Source: Burkholderiaceae bacterium
Lineage (GTDB): Bacteria > Pseudomonadota > Gammaproteobacteria > Burkholderiales > Burkholderiaceae
Direction: 5' to 3'
Assembly: GCA_017998575.1 (NCBI GenBank)
Contig: JAGOCV010000282.1
Location: 1 to 5,261 of the forward strand
Length of the DNA: 5,261 nt
Shown here: in pieces, positions 1 through 5,261 of the stretch
How positions within the stretch are numbered: the first letter of the stretch is position 1
Layout of the letters: every line of letters begins with the position of its first letter
Position numbers and translations under genes: made by a program
The notes under the pieces: model-generated
Database searches by the model: none
Told to the model about the DNA's origin: nothing
Seen by the model: only the letters and a program-made list of their open reading frames with translations

Positions 1-430
1 TCCATTTCGTGCCGCCCGTCATGCAGATGACCTTGCCCGACACCTTGATGTGCGGCCCGAGGAAGCGCCCGCTGTTGCAGGCGTCTCGCACGGCGAACTC
101 GACATGATCGACGCCGCCGCAGTCGCGCAGCGCGGTCACGCCACCGCGCAGCGAGGCCTGGGCGTTCTCCAGCGCCTGCAGCGTGAGCGCGGCATGGCCG
201 CTGCCCTGCCCGGTCACGGCCTTGCCGTCACCCGACATGGTCAGGTGCACGTGGCAGTCGATCAGGCCCGGCAACAGCGTGTCGCCGCCCAGGTCAAAGC
301 GCGGGCCGGCATGGCCCTCGAATTGCGCGGCCGGTGCGATCGCGCGCACCCGGCCCTCTTCGATCAGCAGCGCATGCCCCGGGGGAAGGGCGTCGCGGCC
401 ATCGAAGAGCTTTCCATTCACGTACAGCAT
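1..430 (-). CDS. Metal-dependent amidohydrolase, N-terminal part (cut by window edge)
   Basis: The first 143 residues of an amidohydrolase-superfamily enzyme (imidazolonepropionase/Xaa-Pro dipeptidase-like group, COG1228 type); the rest lies off the left edge. The ATG is at 430. Residues 1-55 form the small N-terminal beta-sandwich, with the usual NGKLFDG and EEGRVRAI strands. They lead into LPGLIDCHVHL, whose H60-x-H62 is the metal-binding HxH at the end of the first barrel strand. RGGVTALRDCGG (about 95-106) and GPHIKVSGKVICMTGG (about 125-140) match the next conserved blocks. Family members hydrolyse amide or cyclic amide C-N bonds in the cytoplasm; there is no signal peptide here. The substrate is unknown. 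The gene follows the binding-protein gene by 29 bp, so it is probably co-transcribed with it. Many relatives read TGGH after the SG block, whereas this one reads TGGTKW. The family call is firm; the specific activity is open because the later ligands (Lys, His, His, Asp) are not in the window. Confidence 0.86.
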   Translation of the reverse strand, partial: MLYVNGKLFDGRDALPPGHALLIEEGRVRAIAPAAQFEGHAGPRFDLGGDTLLPGLIDCHVHLTMSGDGKAVTGQGSGHAALTLQALENAQASLRGGVTALRDCGGVDHVEFAVRDACNSGRFLGPHIKVSGKVICMTGGTKW

Positions 431-431
431 C

Positions 432-447
432 GTGTCTCTTGTGTCTC
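432..447 (-). promoter_or_regulatory. Ribosome-binding region of the amidohydrolase, a doubled 7-mer
   Basis: Read on the minus strand, GAGACAC occurs twice (447-441 and 438-432), separated by AA, and ends one base before the ATG at 430. The GAGA of the second copy, preceded by AA, sits about 5 bases from the ATG and is the only purine-rich Shine-Dalgarno-like element in the 29-bp gap after the binding-protein stop. The match to the anti-SD sequence is modest, so translation may partly depend on coupling to the upstream gene (inference). Confidence 0.4.
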
Positions 448-459
448 GTCGTGTTGTCG

Positions 460-1422
460 TCACTCGGCCTTGATGCCAGCCTCTTTGACCACCTTGGCCC
501 ATTTCTCGTACTCGCTGCGCACGTACACGGCGGCGTCCTGTGGCGTGCCGGGCATGACTTCCACGCCCAGGCTCTTCCATTTCTCCTGTGCGTCCGGCGC
601 GGCCAGGGCTTCGTTGATCACCTTGTTGAGCTTCTGCACGATGTCGGGCGGCGTGCTGGCGCGCGTCATGATCGTGTACCAGGCCTCGAAGTCGTAGCCC
701 GGCACGCCGGCTTCGGCGATGGTGGGCAGGTTCCAGCCTTCGGCGCGCTTCGCGCCCGTGACGCCCAGCCCGACGAGCTGGCCCGATTCGACGTAGGTCT
801 TGACCACCAGCGGGCTGACGAAAGCGATCGGGATGCGGCCGGCCATCAGGTCGGGCATGAAGGCGCTGGTGCCCTTGTAGGGAATGTGCTGGAGCTTGGT
901 GCCCGTCATCACCTTGAACAGCTCGGCCGCGAGGTGCGGCGATGTGCCCGGCCCGCCCGAGGCGAAGTCCACGCCGTCGCCGCGGCCCTTGATGTAGGCG
1001 ATGAGCTCGCGCACGTTCTTCACGCCCAGCGACGGATGCGCCACCAGCACGAGCGGACCCTTGGCCACGATGGACACCGGCACGAGGTCGTCGATCTTGT
1101 ACGAGAGCGTATTGCCGAAGATCGACGGATTCACGGCATACGTCATGCCGTGCAGGATGAGGTTGTAGCCATCGGCCGGCTGGCGCACGATGGAGGTGGT
1201 GGCCAGGTTGCCGCCCGCGCCCGGAATATTCTCGATCACCACCGACTGGCCCAGCAGCGCGCCCAGGCGCGGCTGCAAGGTGCGGGCCATGATGTCGTTG
1301 GGACCGCCCGGCGTCACCGGAATCACCATCCGGATCGGTTTGGTGGGGAAGTCGGCCGCGGCCGAAAGGCCCGCCGCGGCGGCGAAGGACAGGCCCAGCA
1401 GGGCCCGGAAGATGGCATTCAT
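460..1422 (-). CDS. Bug-family (tripartite tricarboxylate transporter) periplasmic solute-binding protein
   Basis: A 320-residue extracytoplasmic binding protein of the Bug/TctC family, about the usual length. Residues 1-23 are a signal peptide: a short basic start with R6, then an Ala/Leu-rich core, with likely cleavage after SAAA just before DFPTKPIR. The mature protein opens with the family signature FPTKPIRMVIPVTPGGPNDI (25-44), whose PGGPND loop contacts the ligand. GQSVVIENIPGAGGN (58-72) is the second signature. Also typical are HIPYKGTSAFMPDLMAGRI (179-197) and LPTIAEAGVPGYDFEAW (232-248). The protein should bind a small, often carboxylated, solute in the periplasm; the ligand cannot be told from sequence. 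The open frame continues upstream to 1647, but the ATG at 1422 gives the signal peptide and has a GGAG box 6 bases upstream. No TctA/TctB membrane genes are in the window, so it may be an orphan receptor, common in Burkholderiales, that works with a distant transporter. It sits between two hydrolase genes in one probable operon. Confidence 0.94.
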   Translation of the reverse strand: MNAIFRALLGLSFAAAAGLSAAADFPTKPIRMVIPVTPGGPNDIMARTLQPRLGALLGQSVVIENIPGAGGNLATTSIVRQPADGYNLILHGMTYAVNPSIFGNTLSYKIDDLVPVSIVAKGPLVLVAHPSLGVKNVRELIAYIKGRGDGVDFASGGPGTSPHLAAELFKVMTGTKLQHIPYKGTSAFMPDLMAGRIPIAFVSPLVVKTYVESGQLVGLGVTGAKRAEGWNLPTIAEAGVPGYDFEAWYTIMTRASTPPDIVQKLNKVINEALAAPDAQEKWKSLGVEVMPGTPQDAAVYVRSEYEKWAKVVKEAGIKAE

Positions 1423-1428
1423 GAGACG

Positions 1429-1432
1429 CTCC
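1429..1432 (-). promoter_or_regulatory. Shine-Dalgarno GGAG that fixes the binding-protein start
   Basis: On the minus strand GGAG lies 6 bases before the ATG at 1422. It supports the start that yields a clean signal peptide, over the in-frame upstream start at 1647, which would put 75 charged and Pro-rich residues before the signal sequence and overlap the preceding hydrolase gene. Confidence 0.7.
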
Positions 1433-1544
1433 GATAGTCGATGGAAGGTGCCGCCCGCGCCGGCCTCAGCCGCTGCGCAGGCAGGCACTGCTTGCTTGTC
1501 GTCCTCCGCCCAGTCCCGGGCATCGTCTTCTTCTTGGAACTTGC

Positions 1545-1569
1545 CGCACGGCGCGAGGGACACCGTGCG
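1545..1569 (-). other. Hairpin in the MBL-hydrolase to binding-protein gap
   Basis: CGCACGG (1545-1551) and CCGTGCG (1563-1569) are perfect inverted arms of 7 bp around an 11-base loop. They lie 22 bases past the stop of the MBL-fold hydrolase and about 120 bases before the binding-protein ATG. On neither strand does a T-run follow; on the minus strand the next bases are GCAAGTTCCAAGAAG. It is therefore not a standard intrinsic terminator. It could be an mRNA-stabilising or processing hairpin that lets the binding protein be made at a different level from the upstream hydrolase, or it could be chance in GC-rich DNA. The rest of the 169-bp gap (1423-1591) shows no convincing gene or promoter. 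Confidence 0.3.
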
Positions 1570-1591
1570 ACGCAACGCGAACCCGGCCGCG

Positions 1592-2533
1592 TCAGGCGGC
1601 CACGGGTGAAACCTGTTTCGGGGCGGTCCGCACGCGTGCGTCGCCATCGACGATCACCGTGTCGAAATGGCGCGGCACGATGACCTCGGCCGTGGGCGAG
1701 ACCGCCTGCACTTCGGCCACGAAGGTCTCTGCCTGCGCCAGCGCCTCGTCCTGCGAGGCGCCGTAGGGCGCGGTCTGGACATCCCAATGGGTGGCGATCA
1801 CCAGCGGCGGCTGGCCCAGGCGGCGCAGCAGGCGGCCGGTGTAGTCGTGCACGTGCAGGCGCGCGCGCGCCGCGGGCACGAGGGCGATGGTGGCGGTGAT
1901 GTCGAACAGCTCGCGTTCGATGTAGTTCATCGATCCGAACACCACGATGCGGTGGCGGCCCCAGCGGATCAGGTAGCCCAGCGTGCCGCCTTCGCAGTAG
2001 TCGAACATGCGCAGCGGCCGCTCGACATCGCGCGGCACCAGGCCCGACTCGAAGTAGCGCTTGGCCGCCAGCGGCGAGTGCAGGCTGGGCAGCACGCGCA
2101 CCGAGAGTTCGTCGAACTGGTAGTCCTCGCCGCCCTTGACGGTGATGAGCTGCTGCTCGTCGACGTTGCCGGCGCGCGCCACGTTCATCGTGCTTTCGGT
2201 GCCGATCACCAGTGCGCCGGTCTTGCGCGCGATGTGCGGCATGTCCATGCAGTGGTTGAAGTGCGAATGCGAGATGAGGATGTAGTCGGCCGCATCGACA
2301 TGGCGATCGACCAGCGCCGTGTCAGATGTGAGCCGGTCGGTCGGCGTGTAGATCGGCCGCTCGTCGCCCGGCGTGATGGGCGCATCGGCCGTCCCGAAGG
2401 TCTTGCCCGCATAGCGCACCCGCGAGAAGTACGGATCGACCAGCAGCGTGGTGCGCCCATCGGTGATGCGCCAGCCGGCTGCACCGAAATGGGTCAGCTG
2501 GAGTTCTGGGCCGGTGGCGGACGCGATGGACAT
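1592..2533 (-). CDS. Metallo-beta-lactamase-fold hydrolase with an HxHxNH variant motif
   Basis: A 313-residue cytoplasmic protein with no signal peptide. It has the MBL-fold order of elements: LQLTHFGAAGWRI (11-23) and TTLLVDPYF (28-36) as the first beta strands, ILISHSHFNHCMDMP (85-99) as the metal motif, LPSLHSP (149-154, H152) as the next ligand region, then VVFGSMNYIERE (197-208), VIATHWD (245-251, H249) and VIVPRHFD (284-291, H289) near the C terminus. The metal motif is H89-x-H91-x-N93-H94, where Asp is the standard fifth residue. The later strand reads GSMNY where many MBL enzymes carry the bridging Asp (GD). Closest in layout to UlaG-like/COG2220 hydrolases, but the substrate is unknown. 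The ATG at 2533 is preferred: the conserved domain starts 10 residues later. Other in-frame starts are an ATG at 2569 and a TTG at 2596, both without a good SD. It is the first gene after the divergent promoter region, so probably leads the operon with the binding protein and amidohydrolase. It may hydrolyse an ester, lactone or amide, or may bind ligand without typical dinuclear catalysis (inference). Confidence 0.87.
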   Translation of the reverse strand: MSIASATGPELQLTHFGAAGWRITDGRTTLLVDPYFSRVRYAGKTFGTADAPITPGDERPIYTPTDRLTSDTALVDRHVDAADYILISHSHFNHCMDMPHIARKTGALVIGTESTMNVARAGNVDEQQLITVKGGEDYQFDELSVRVLPSLHSPLAAKRYFESGLVPRDVERPLRMFDYCEGGTLGYLIRWGRHRIVVFGSMNYIERELFDITATIALVPAARARLHVHDYTGRLLRRLGQPPLVIATHWDVQTAPYGASQDEALAQAETFVAEVQAVSPTAEVIVPRHFDTVIVDGDARVRTAPKQVSPVAA

Positions 2534-2545
2534 GGGGTCGTGTGA

Positions 2546-2552
2546 CTTTCCT
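2546..2552 (-). promoter_or_regulatory. Candidate Shine-Dalgarno AGGAAAG of the MBL-fold hydrolase
   Basis: AGGAAAG on the minus strand lies 12 bases before the ATG at 2533. This spacing is longer than ideal, but it is the best purine-rich element near any in-frame start, so it favours 2533 over the starts at 2569 and 2596. Confidence 0.4.
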
Positions 2553-2585
2553 GTGACGGACCGCGCCATTCTGGAGACCGTCGGG

Positions 2586-2634
2586 TGATACTTCAAATAC
2601 TGTTTCGCTATTTATTGATAGCCAAGAAATATCA
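2586..2634. promoter_or_regulatory. Operator-like dyads in the divergent intergenic region (probable LysR-type regulator target)
   Basis: The 110 bp between the two divergent ATGs contain a clear AT-rich patch in otherwise GC-rich DNA. TGATACTTC (2586-2594) and GAAATATCA (2626-2634) are inverted arms matching at 8 of 9 positions, with centres 40 bp apart, about four helical turns. Inside them lies a second dyad, GCTAT-N6-ATAGC (2607-2622). A direct repeat ATACT also occurs at 2588-2592 and 2597-2601. LysR-type regulators usually bind dyads in the divergent promoter beside their own gene, so these are candidate recognition and activation sites. None is a textbook T-N11-A palindrome. The right arm ends at the regulator's own ribosome-binding site, which would suit autorepression (inference). 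Confidence 0.45.
2597..2625 (-). promoter_or_regulatory. Weak sigma70-like promoter candidate for the hydrolase operon
   Basis: On the minus strand TTGGCT (2625-2620) could be a -35 box and CAGTAT (2602-2597) a -10 box, with a 17-base spacer. The -10 match is poor (3 of 6, keeping the conserved second A and final T), as expected for an activator-dependent promoter. Transcription would start near 2590, leaving a leader of about 57 bases. No equally good promoter for the plus-strand regulator could be picked from the same patch. Confidence 0.25.
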
Positions 2635-2643
2635 GGGAACTCC

Positions 2644-3546
2644 ATGATCGAACTTCGCCAGCTCGAACAATTCGTCGCCGTGGCCGAGGAACTGAATTTC
2701 CGCAAGGCGGCGCTGCGGCTGCACATGTCGCAGCCGCCGCTGTCCAATGCCATCAAGCGGCTGGAAGACACGCTGGGCAAGTCGCTCTTCGACCGCAACC
2801 GGCGCCATGTACGCCTGACGCCCGTCGGCGAGCTGTTCCTGCGCGAGGCGCGGCGCACGCTGGGCCAGGCGGCGCACGCCGTGCATCTGGCGCGCCATGC
2901 ATCCGACGCCAAGAGCGGCAGCATCCGCCTCTCGTTCGTGGCCAGCGCCGCGCTGGGCCCGCTGCCCGATCTGGTGCGGAGATTCCGCGCCGCGCATCCG
3001 GGCGTCGAAGTGCTGCTCGACAGCGACACCACGGGCGGCCAGCTCGAATCGCTGCGGCGCGGCGGCACCGACGTCGCCCTGGTCGTGGCGCCGCTGCAGG
3101 ACGCGCGGGGCCTGGCGGTGCATCGCCTGCGCGACGAGAACATGCTGATCGCCCTGCCCGCCAGCCACGCGCTGGCCGGCCGCCGGTCGATCCAGCTGGG
3201 CCAGGTGGCGCGCGAGCGCTTCGTCTCATTCCCGTTCGCAGCCGGGCCGGGCTTCGAGAGCGTGTTCCTCGCCGCCTGCCAGCGCGCGGGCTTCGTGCCC
3301 GACATCGTGCAGGAGGTCTCTCAGATGCTGACCAAGATCACGCTCGTGGCCTGCGACGTGGGCATCGCGCTCGTGCCCGCTTCTTTCGCGGCCGTGGCCA
3401 TGCCCGGCGTGGCCTACGTGGCACTGCACGAGGGCCGCAAGCCCTTGCGCTACACGCTGGCCTTCGCCACGCAGGCGCGGCACGACAACCCGCTGGTCGA
3501 CGCGTTCATCGCCGAAGCGCGCTCGGCCATTGGCGGTGCGGACTGA
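2644..3546 (+). CDS. LysR-type transcriptional regulator
   Basis: A 300-residue LysR-family regulator, the normal length. Residues 1-60 are the winged helix-turn-helix: MIELRQLEQFVAVAEELNFR, then KAALRLHMSQPPLSNAIKRL with the recognition helix around SQPPLSNAIKRLE, and the wing FDRNRRHVRLTP. A linker helix (about 60-88) leads to SGSIRLSFVA at 91-100, which opens the two-lobed effector-binding domain that fills the rest. SQPPLS (instead of SQPALS) is common in the BenM/CatM-like and related groups, which sense small organic acids. The start is supported by AGGGA at 2634-2638, 5 bases before the ATG. It diverges from the MBL-fold hydrolase, the classic arrangement in which the regulator controls the neighbouring operon and itself. 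Its inducer is probably the imported substrate or a breakdown product (inference). It ends 4 bp from the end of the convergent deacylase gene. Confidence 0.95.
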   Translation: MIELRQLEQFVAVAEELNFRKAALRLHMSQPPLSNAIKRLEDTLGKSLFDRNRRHVRLTPVGELFLREARRTLGQAAHAVHLARHASDAKSGSIRLSFVASAALGPLPDLVRRFRAAHPGVEVLLDSDTTGGQLESLRRGGTDVALVVAPLQDARGLAVHRLRDENMLIALPASHALAGRRSIQLGQVARERFVSFPFAAGPGFESVFLAACQRAGFVPDIVQEVSQMLTKITLVACDVGIALVPASFAAVAMPGVAYVALHEGRKPLRYTLAFATQARHDNPLVDAFIAEARSAIGGAD

Positions 3547-3550
3547 GCCT

Positions 3551-5179
3551 TCAGGCGACGCGTCCGCAGGCGTCGCGCCTGAGCACGCGGCCGGGGGTGG
3601 CGCCGGTGTGCGCGGCGCCTTCCACCACTGGCACGCCGTTGACCAGCACCGTGGTGCGCGGCCCGCTCGGATATTGATGCGGATCGGCGTACGTGGCGCG
3701 GTCGTCGAAGTCGTCCGGGTCGAACAGCACCAGGTCGGCCCGCCAGCCCGCGCGCAAGAGGCCGCGGTCGGCCAGGCGCAGCGCAGCGGCCGTGGCGCCG
3801 GTCATCTTGTGCACGGCCTGCTCGATGGGGATGAGCCGCCGCTCGCGCACGTAGCGGCTGAGGATGCGCGGGAAGGTGCCGTAGAAGCGCGGATGCGGCA
3901 TGCCCTGCCCCGTCACGCCGTGGTGCGCGACGCAATTGCCGTCGGAGCCCACCAGCGTCCACGGCGTGCGCACCAGGGTGTCGATGTCGTCTTCGGAGAT
4001 GGAAGTGACCAGCACGCGCGTGGCACCCTGGTCACGCAGCAGGTATTCGCAGGCCGCGTCGAGCGGATCCAGATCCCATTCGCGCGCGATGTCGGCGATG
4101 GTGCGGGTGGCGTACTGCGGCAGATGCGGGCTGATCGACACCCGCACGCAATCCCACGACGGGATGCGACCCCAGTTGTTGAGGCCGTCGCGCTCGATAT
4201 CGGCGCGGATGCGCTCGCGCGTCGCGGCCTCGGGCAGCCGCGCCAGCATGGCCTGCACGCCCCCATCCTGCACCCACTGCGGCATCAGGTTCTTGAGCGG
4301 GTTGCTGCCGGCCGTGTACGGGTACGAATCGCAGTCGATCGACAGGCCACGCGCCTTGGCGGCCGCCAGCATCTCCAGTGCGGTCTTCGCGCGGCCCCAG
4401 TTGTCGAGCCCGGAGCACTTGAAGTGCACCACCTGCACGTGCACACGGCATTGCGCCGCGATGTCGATGGCCTCCTGCAGCGCATCGAGCACGCCGGCCG
4501 ATTCGTCGCGCAGGTGCGTGAAGTAGGCCGCGCCATACGGTTCGAGCACGCGGCACAGCGCGAGCATCTCGTCGGCCTGCGCATACGAGCCCGGCGATGT
4601 GAACAGGCCCGACGACAGGCCGAGCGCGCCGGCCTCGAGCCCGTCGCGTAGCAGGCCGCACATGCGGTCCAGTTCGGCCGTCGTGGGCGCGCGCCGCTCC
4701 ATGCCCATCACCATCAGGCGCAGCGTGTTGTGGCCCACCAGCATGCCGGCATTGACCGACGTGGCCGGGAAAGTGTCGAGGTATTCCGGAAAACCCATTT
4801 CGCGGAACGGCAACCACGGCGCGCTGGGCGAGAGGTAGTCGGCCAGCAACTGCGTCTTGCCCGGCAGCACCGGCGCGACCGAGAAGCCGCAGTGGCCGAT
4901 GATCTCGGTGGTGACGCCCTGACGCACCTTGCTGTCGGCGGTGGGGTTGATGGGCAGCACGAAATCCGAATGGGTCTTGATGTCGATGAAGCCCGGCGCC
5001 ACCACCAGGCCGCGCGCGTCGATGCGGCGCAGGCCGGGCTGGCGCGCCGCCTCGGGCGGTACGCGGCCCACGGCTGCGATGCGGCCACGCTCGACCAGCA
5101 GATCGCCAGGCTCGCCGGGCGCGCCGCTGCCATCCAGCAGCAGGCCATCGTGGATCAGGAAGGAAGTGGCATCTGTCAT
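3551..5179 (-). CDS. N-acyl-D-amino-acid deacylase (D-aminoacylase)-like amidohydrolase with a KTH metal motif
   Basis: A 542-residue cytoplasmic amidohydrolase of the D-aminoacylase family (COG3653), which splits N-acyl-D-amino acids into acid and free D-amino acid using zinc. Numbered from the ATG at 5179: residues 1-62 form the N-terminal beta domain; APGFIDIKTHSDF (61-73) is the HxH position; EIIGHCGFSVAP has C97; FTHLRDE has H222; VVHFKCSG has H252; LVGSDGN has D413; then HPRFYGTFPRIL and the C-terminal TDRG-like LADRGLLRAGWRADLVLFDP close the barrel. C97, H222, H252 and D413 match the zinc ligands Cys96, His220, His250 and the catalytic Asp366 known in the Alcaligenes faecalis enzyme. 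The first His of HxH (His67 there) is Lys68 here. An in-frame TTG two codons upstream (5185) is a less likely start. There is no strong Shine-Dalgarno, so translation may be coupled to the frame that ends 19 bp upstream. True substrate specificity is unknown. Confidence 0.9.
   Translation of the reverse strand: MTDATSFLIHDGLLLDGSGAPGEPGDLLVERGRIAAVGRVPPEAARQPGLRRIDARGLVVAPGFIDIKTHSDFVLPINPTADSKVRQGVTTEIIGHCGFSVAPVLPGKTQLLADYLSPSAPWLPFREMGFPEYLDTFPATSVNAGMLVGHNTLRLMVMGMERRAPTTAELDRMCGLLRDGLEAGALGLSSGLFTSPGSYAQADEMLALCRVLEPYGAAYFTHLRDESAGVLDALQEAIDIAAQCRVHVQVVHFKCSGLDNWGRAKTALEMLAAAKARGLSIDCDSYPYTAGSNPLKNLMPQWVQDGGVQAMLARLPEAATRERIRADIERDGLNNWGRIPSWDCVRVSISPHLPQYATRTIADIAREWDLDPLDAACEYLLRDQGATRVLVTSISEDDIDTLVRTPWTLVGSDGNCVAHHGVTGQGMPHPRFYGTFPRILSRYVRERRLIPIEQAVHKMTGATAAALRLADRGLLRAGWRADLVLFDPDDFDDRATYADPHQYPSGPRTTVLVNGVPVVEGAAHTGATPGRVLRRDACGRVA
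3552..3581. terminator. Hairpin at the convergent gene ends, possible bidirectional terminator
   Basis: GCGACGC (3555-3561) pairs perfectly with GCGTCGC (3570-3576) over an 8-base loop. The stem extends to CAGGC/GCCTG with a 2-base bulge, giving about 10 pairs between 3552 and 3581. It begins 5 bases past the regulator's stop and lies within the last codons of the deacylase, because only 4 bp separate the two stops. There is no T-run on either strand, so if it ends transcription it is not a standard intrinsic terminator. A second small palindrome, GCCT-TC-AGGC (3547-3556), spans the junction. GC-rich coding sequence makes such stems by chance. Confidence 0.3.
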
Positions 5180-5198
5180 GGGCAAGACTCGTGGAGGA

Positions 5199-5261
5199 TC
5201 AGTGCGCTGAGGTTCGGCGCGTCACCCGGAACATCAGCATCTGTGCGATGAGGCCCATGGC
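5199..5261 (-). CDS. C-terminal end of an unidentified upstream gene (cut by window edge)
   Basis: Reading from the right edge on the minus strand, 20 codons (AMGLIAQMLMFRVTRRTSAH) run to a TGA at 5201-5199, 19 bp before the deacylase ATG. A hydrophobic stretch followed by a basic tail resembles the end of an inner-membrane protein such as a transporter permease whose last helix ends in the cytoplasm. The piece is too short for a family call. If real, it shares an operon with the deacylase and would make uptake of the deacylase substrate a natural reading. It could also be a chance open frame in an intergenic region. Confidence 0.4.
   Translation of the reverse strand, partial: AMGLIAQMLMFRVTRRTSAH

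Noticed and set aside
334..1437. Long plus-strand open frame (367 codons) opposite the binding-protein gene
   Set aside because: It is the mirror of a clearly conserved gene in GC-rich DNA. Its product is rich in Arg, His, Gly and Ala with no recognisable motif, and it has no credible start signal.
1423..1647. 75-residue N-terminal extension of the binding protein
   Set aside because: The extension is charged and Pro/Ala-rich, overlaps the previous gene, and would bury the signal peptide. The ATG at 1422 has its own GGAG box.
1667..2545. Plus-strand open frame (292 codons) opposite the MBL-fold hydrolase
   Set aside because: Antisense shadow with composition typical of reverse-frame GC-rich sequence; the minus strand carries the conserved HSHFNH, ATHWD and other motifs.
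2322..3305. Minus-strand open frame (327 codons) across the divergent promoter and the regulator
   Set aside because: It spans the AT-rich intergenic region and runs opposite the LysR gene. Its Arg/Ser/Ala-rich product has no domain, and the real hydrolase starts in another frame at 2533.
3530..4651. Long plus-strand open frame (373 codons) opposite the deacylase
   Set aside because: The same kind of antisense shadow: Arg/Ala/His-rich low-complexity translation, overlapping the end of the regulator, with every conserved motif on the other strand.
1..5261. Mobile element, CRISPR array, tRNA, riboswitch or phage-defence system
   Set aside because: No terminal inverted repeats, spaced direct repeats, cloverleaf-like sequence, transposase or integrase motifs were seen; all long genes are ordinary metabolic or regulatory families.

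Overview
This is GC-rich bacterial DNA that is almost fully coding. The strong GC bias in third codon positions, the periplasmic binding protein of the Bug (Bordetella uptake gene) family and the LysR-type regulator together suggest a betaproteobacterium of the Burkholderiales (Comamonadaceae, Alcaligenaceae or Burkholderiaceae type). That placement is inferred from gene content, not from a marker gene.

Layout, left to right. The left edge cuts a minus-strand metal-dependent amidohydrolase (1-430, N-terminal 143 residues only). Next come a minus-strand Bug/TTT-family solute-binding protein (460-1422) and a minus-strand metallo-beta-lactamase-fold hydrolase (1592-2533). These three run in one direction (MBL hydrolase, then binding protein, then amidohydrolase) and probably form one operon. 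The first two are separated by 169 bp holding a hairpin, and the last two by only 29 bp. A 110-bp AT-rich divergent region separates the operon from a plus-strand LysR-type regulator (2644-3546). The regulator ends 4 bp from the end of a convergent minus-strand N-acyl-D-amino-acid deacylase-like amidohydrolase (3551-5179). The deacylase follows, by 19 bp, the last 20 codons of another minus-strand frame that enters from the right edge.

How the genes may work together: the divergent arrangement suggests that the LysR protein controls the MBL-Bug-amidohydrolase operon and itself. The binding protein would capture a small, probably carboxylated or amide-like substrate in the periplasm. The cytoplasmic hydrolases would then open or deacylate it. 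The deacylase belongs to a second transcript, but its chemistry (C-N bond hydrolysis) fits the same catabolic theme. The substrate cannot be read from the sequence. No membrane partner of a tripartite transporter (TctA/TctB) is visible here.

I see no mobile element, CRISPR array, tRNA or rRNA, and no clearly new type of system. The points most worth checking are substitutions at canonical metal-ligand positions in two of the hydrolases (Lys for the first His of HxH in the deacylase; Asn for Asp in the HxHxDH motif of the MBL protein), the symmetric operator-like dyad in the divergent region, and the very tight convergent gene ends.
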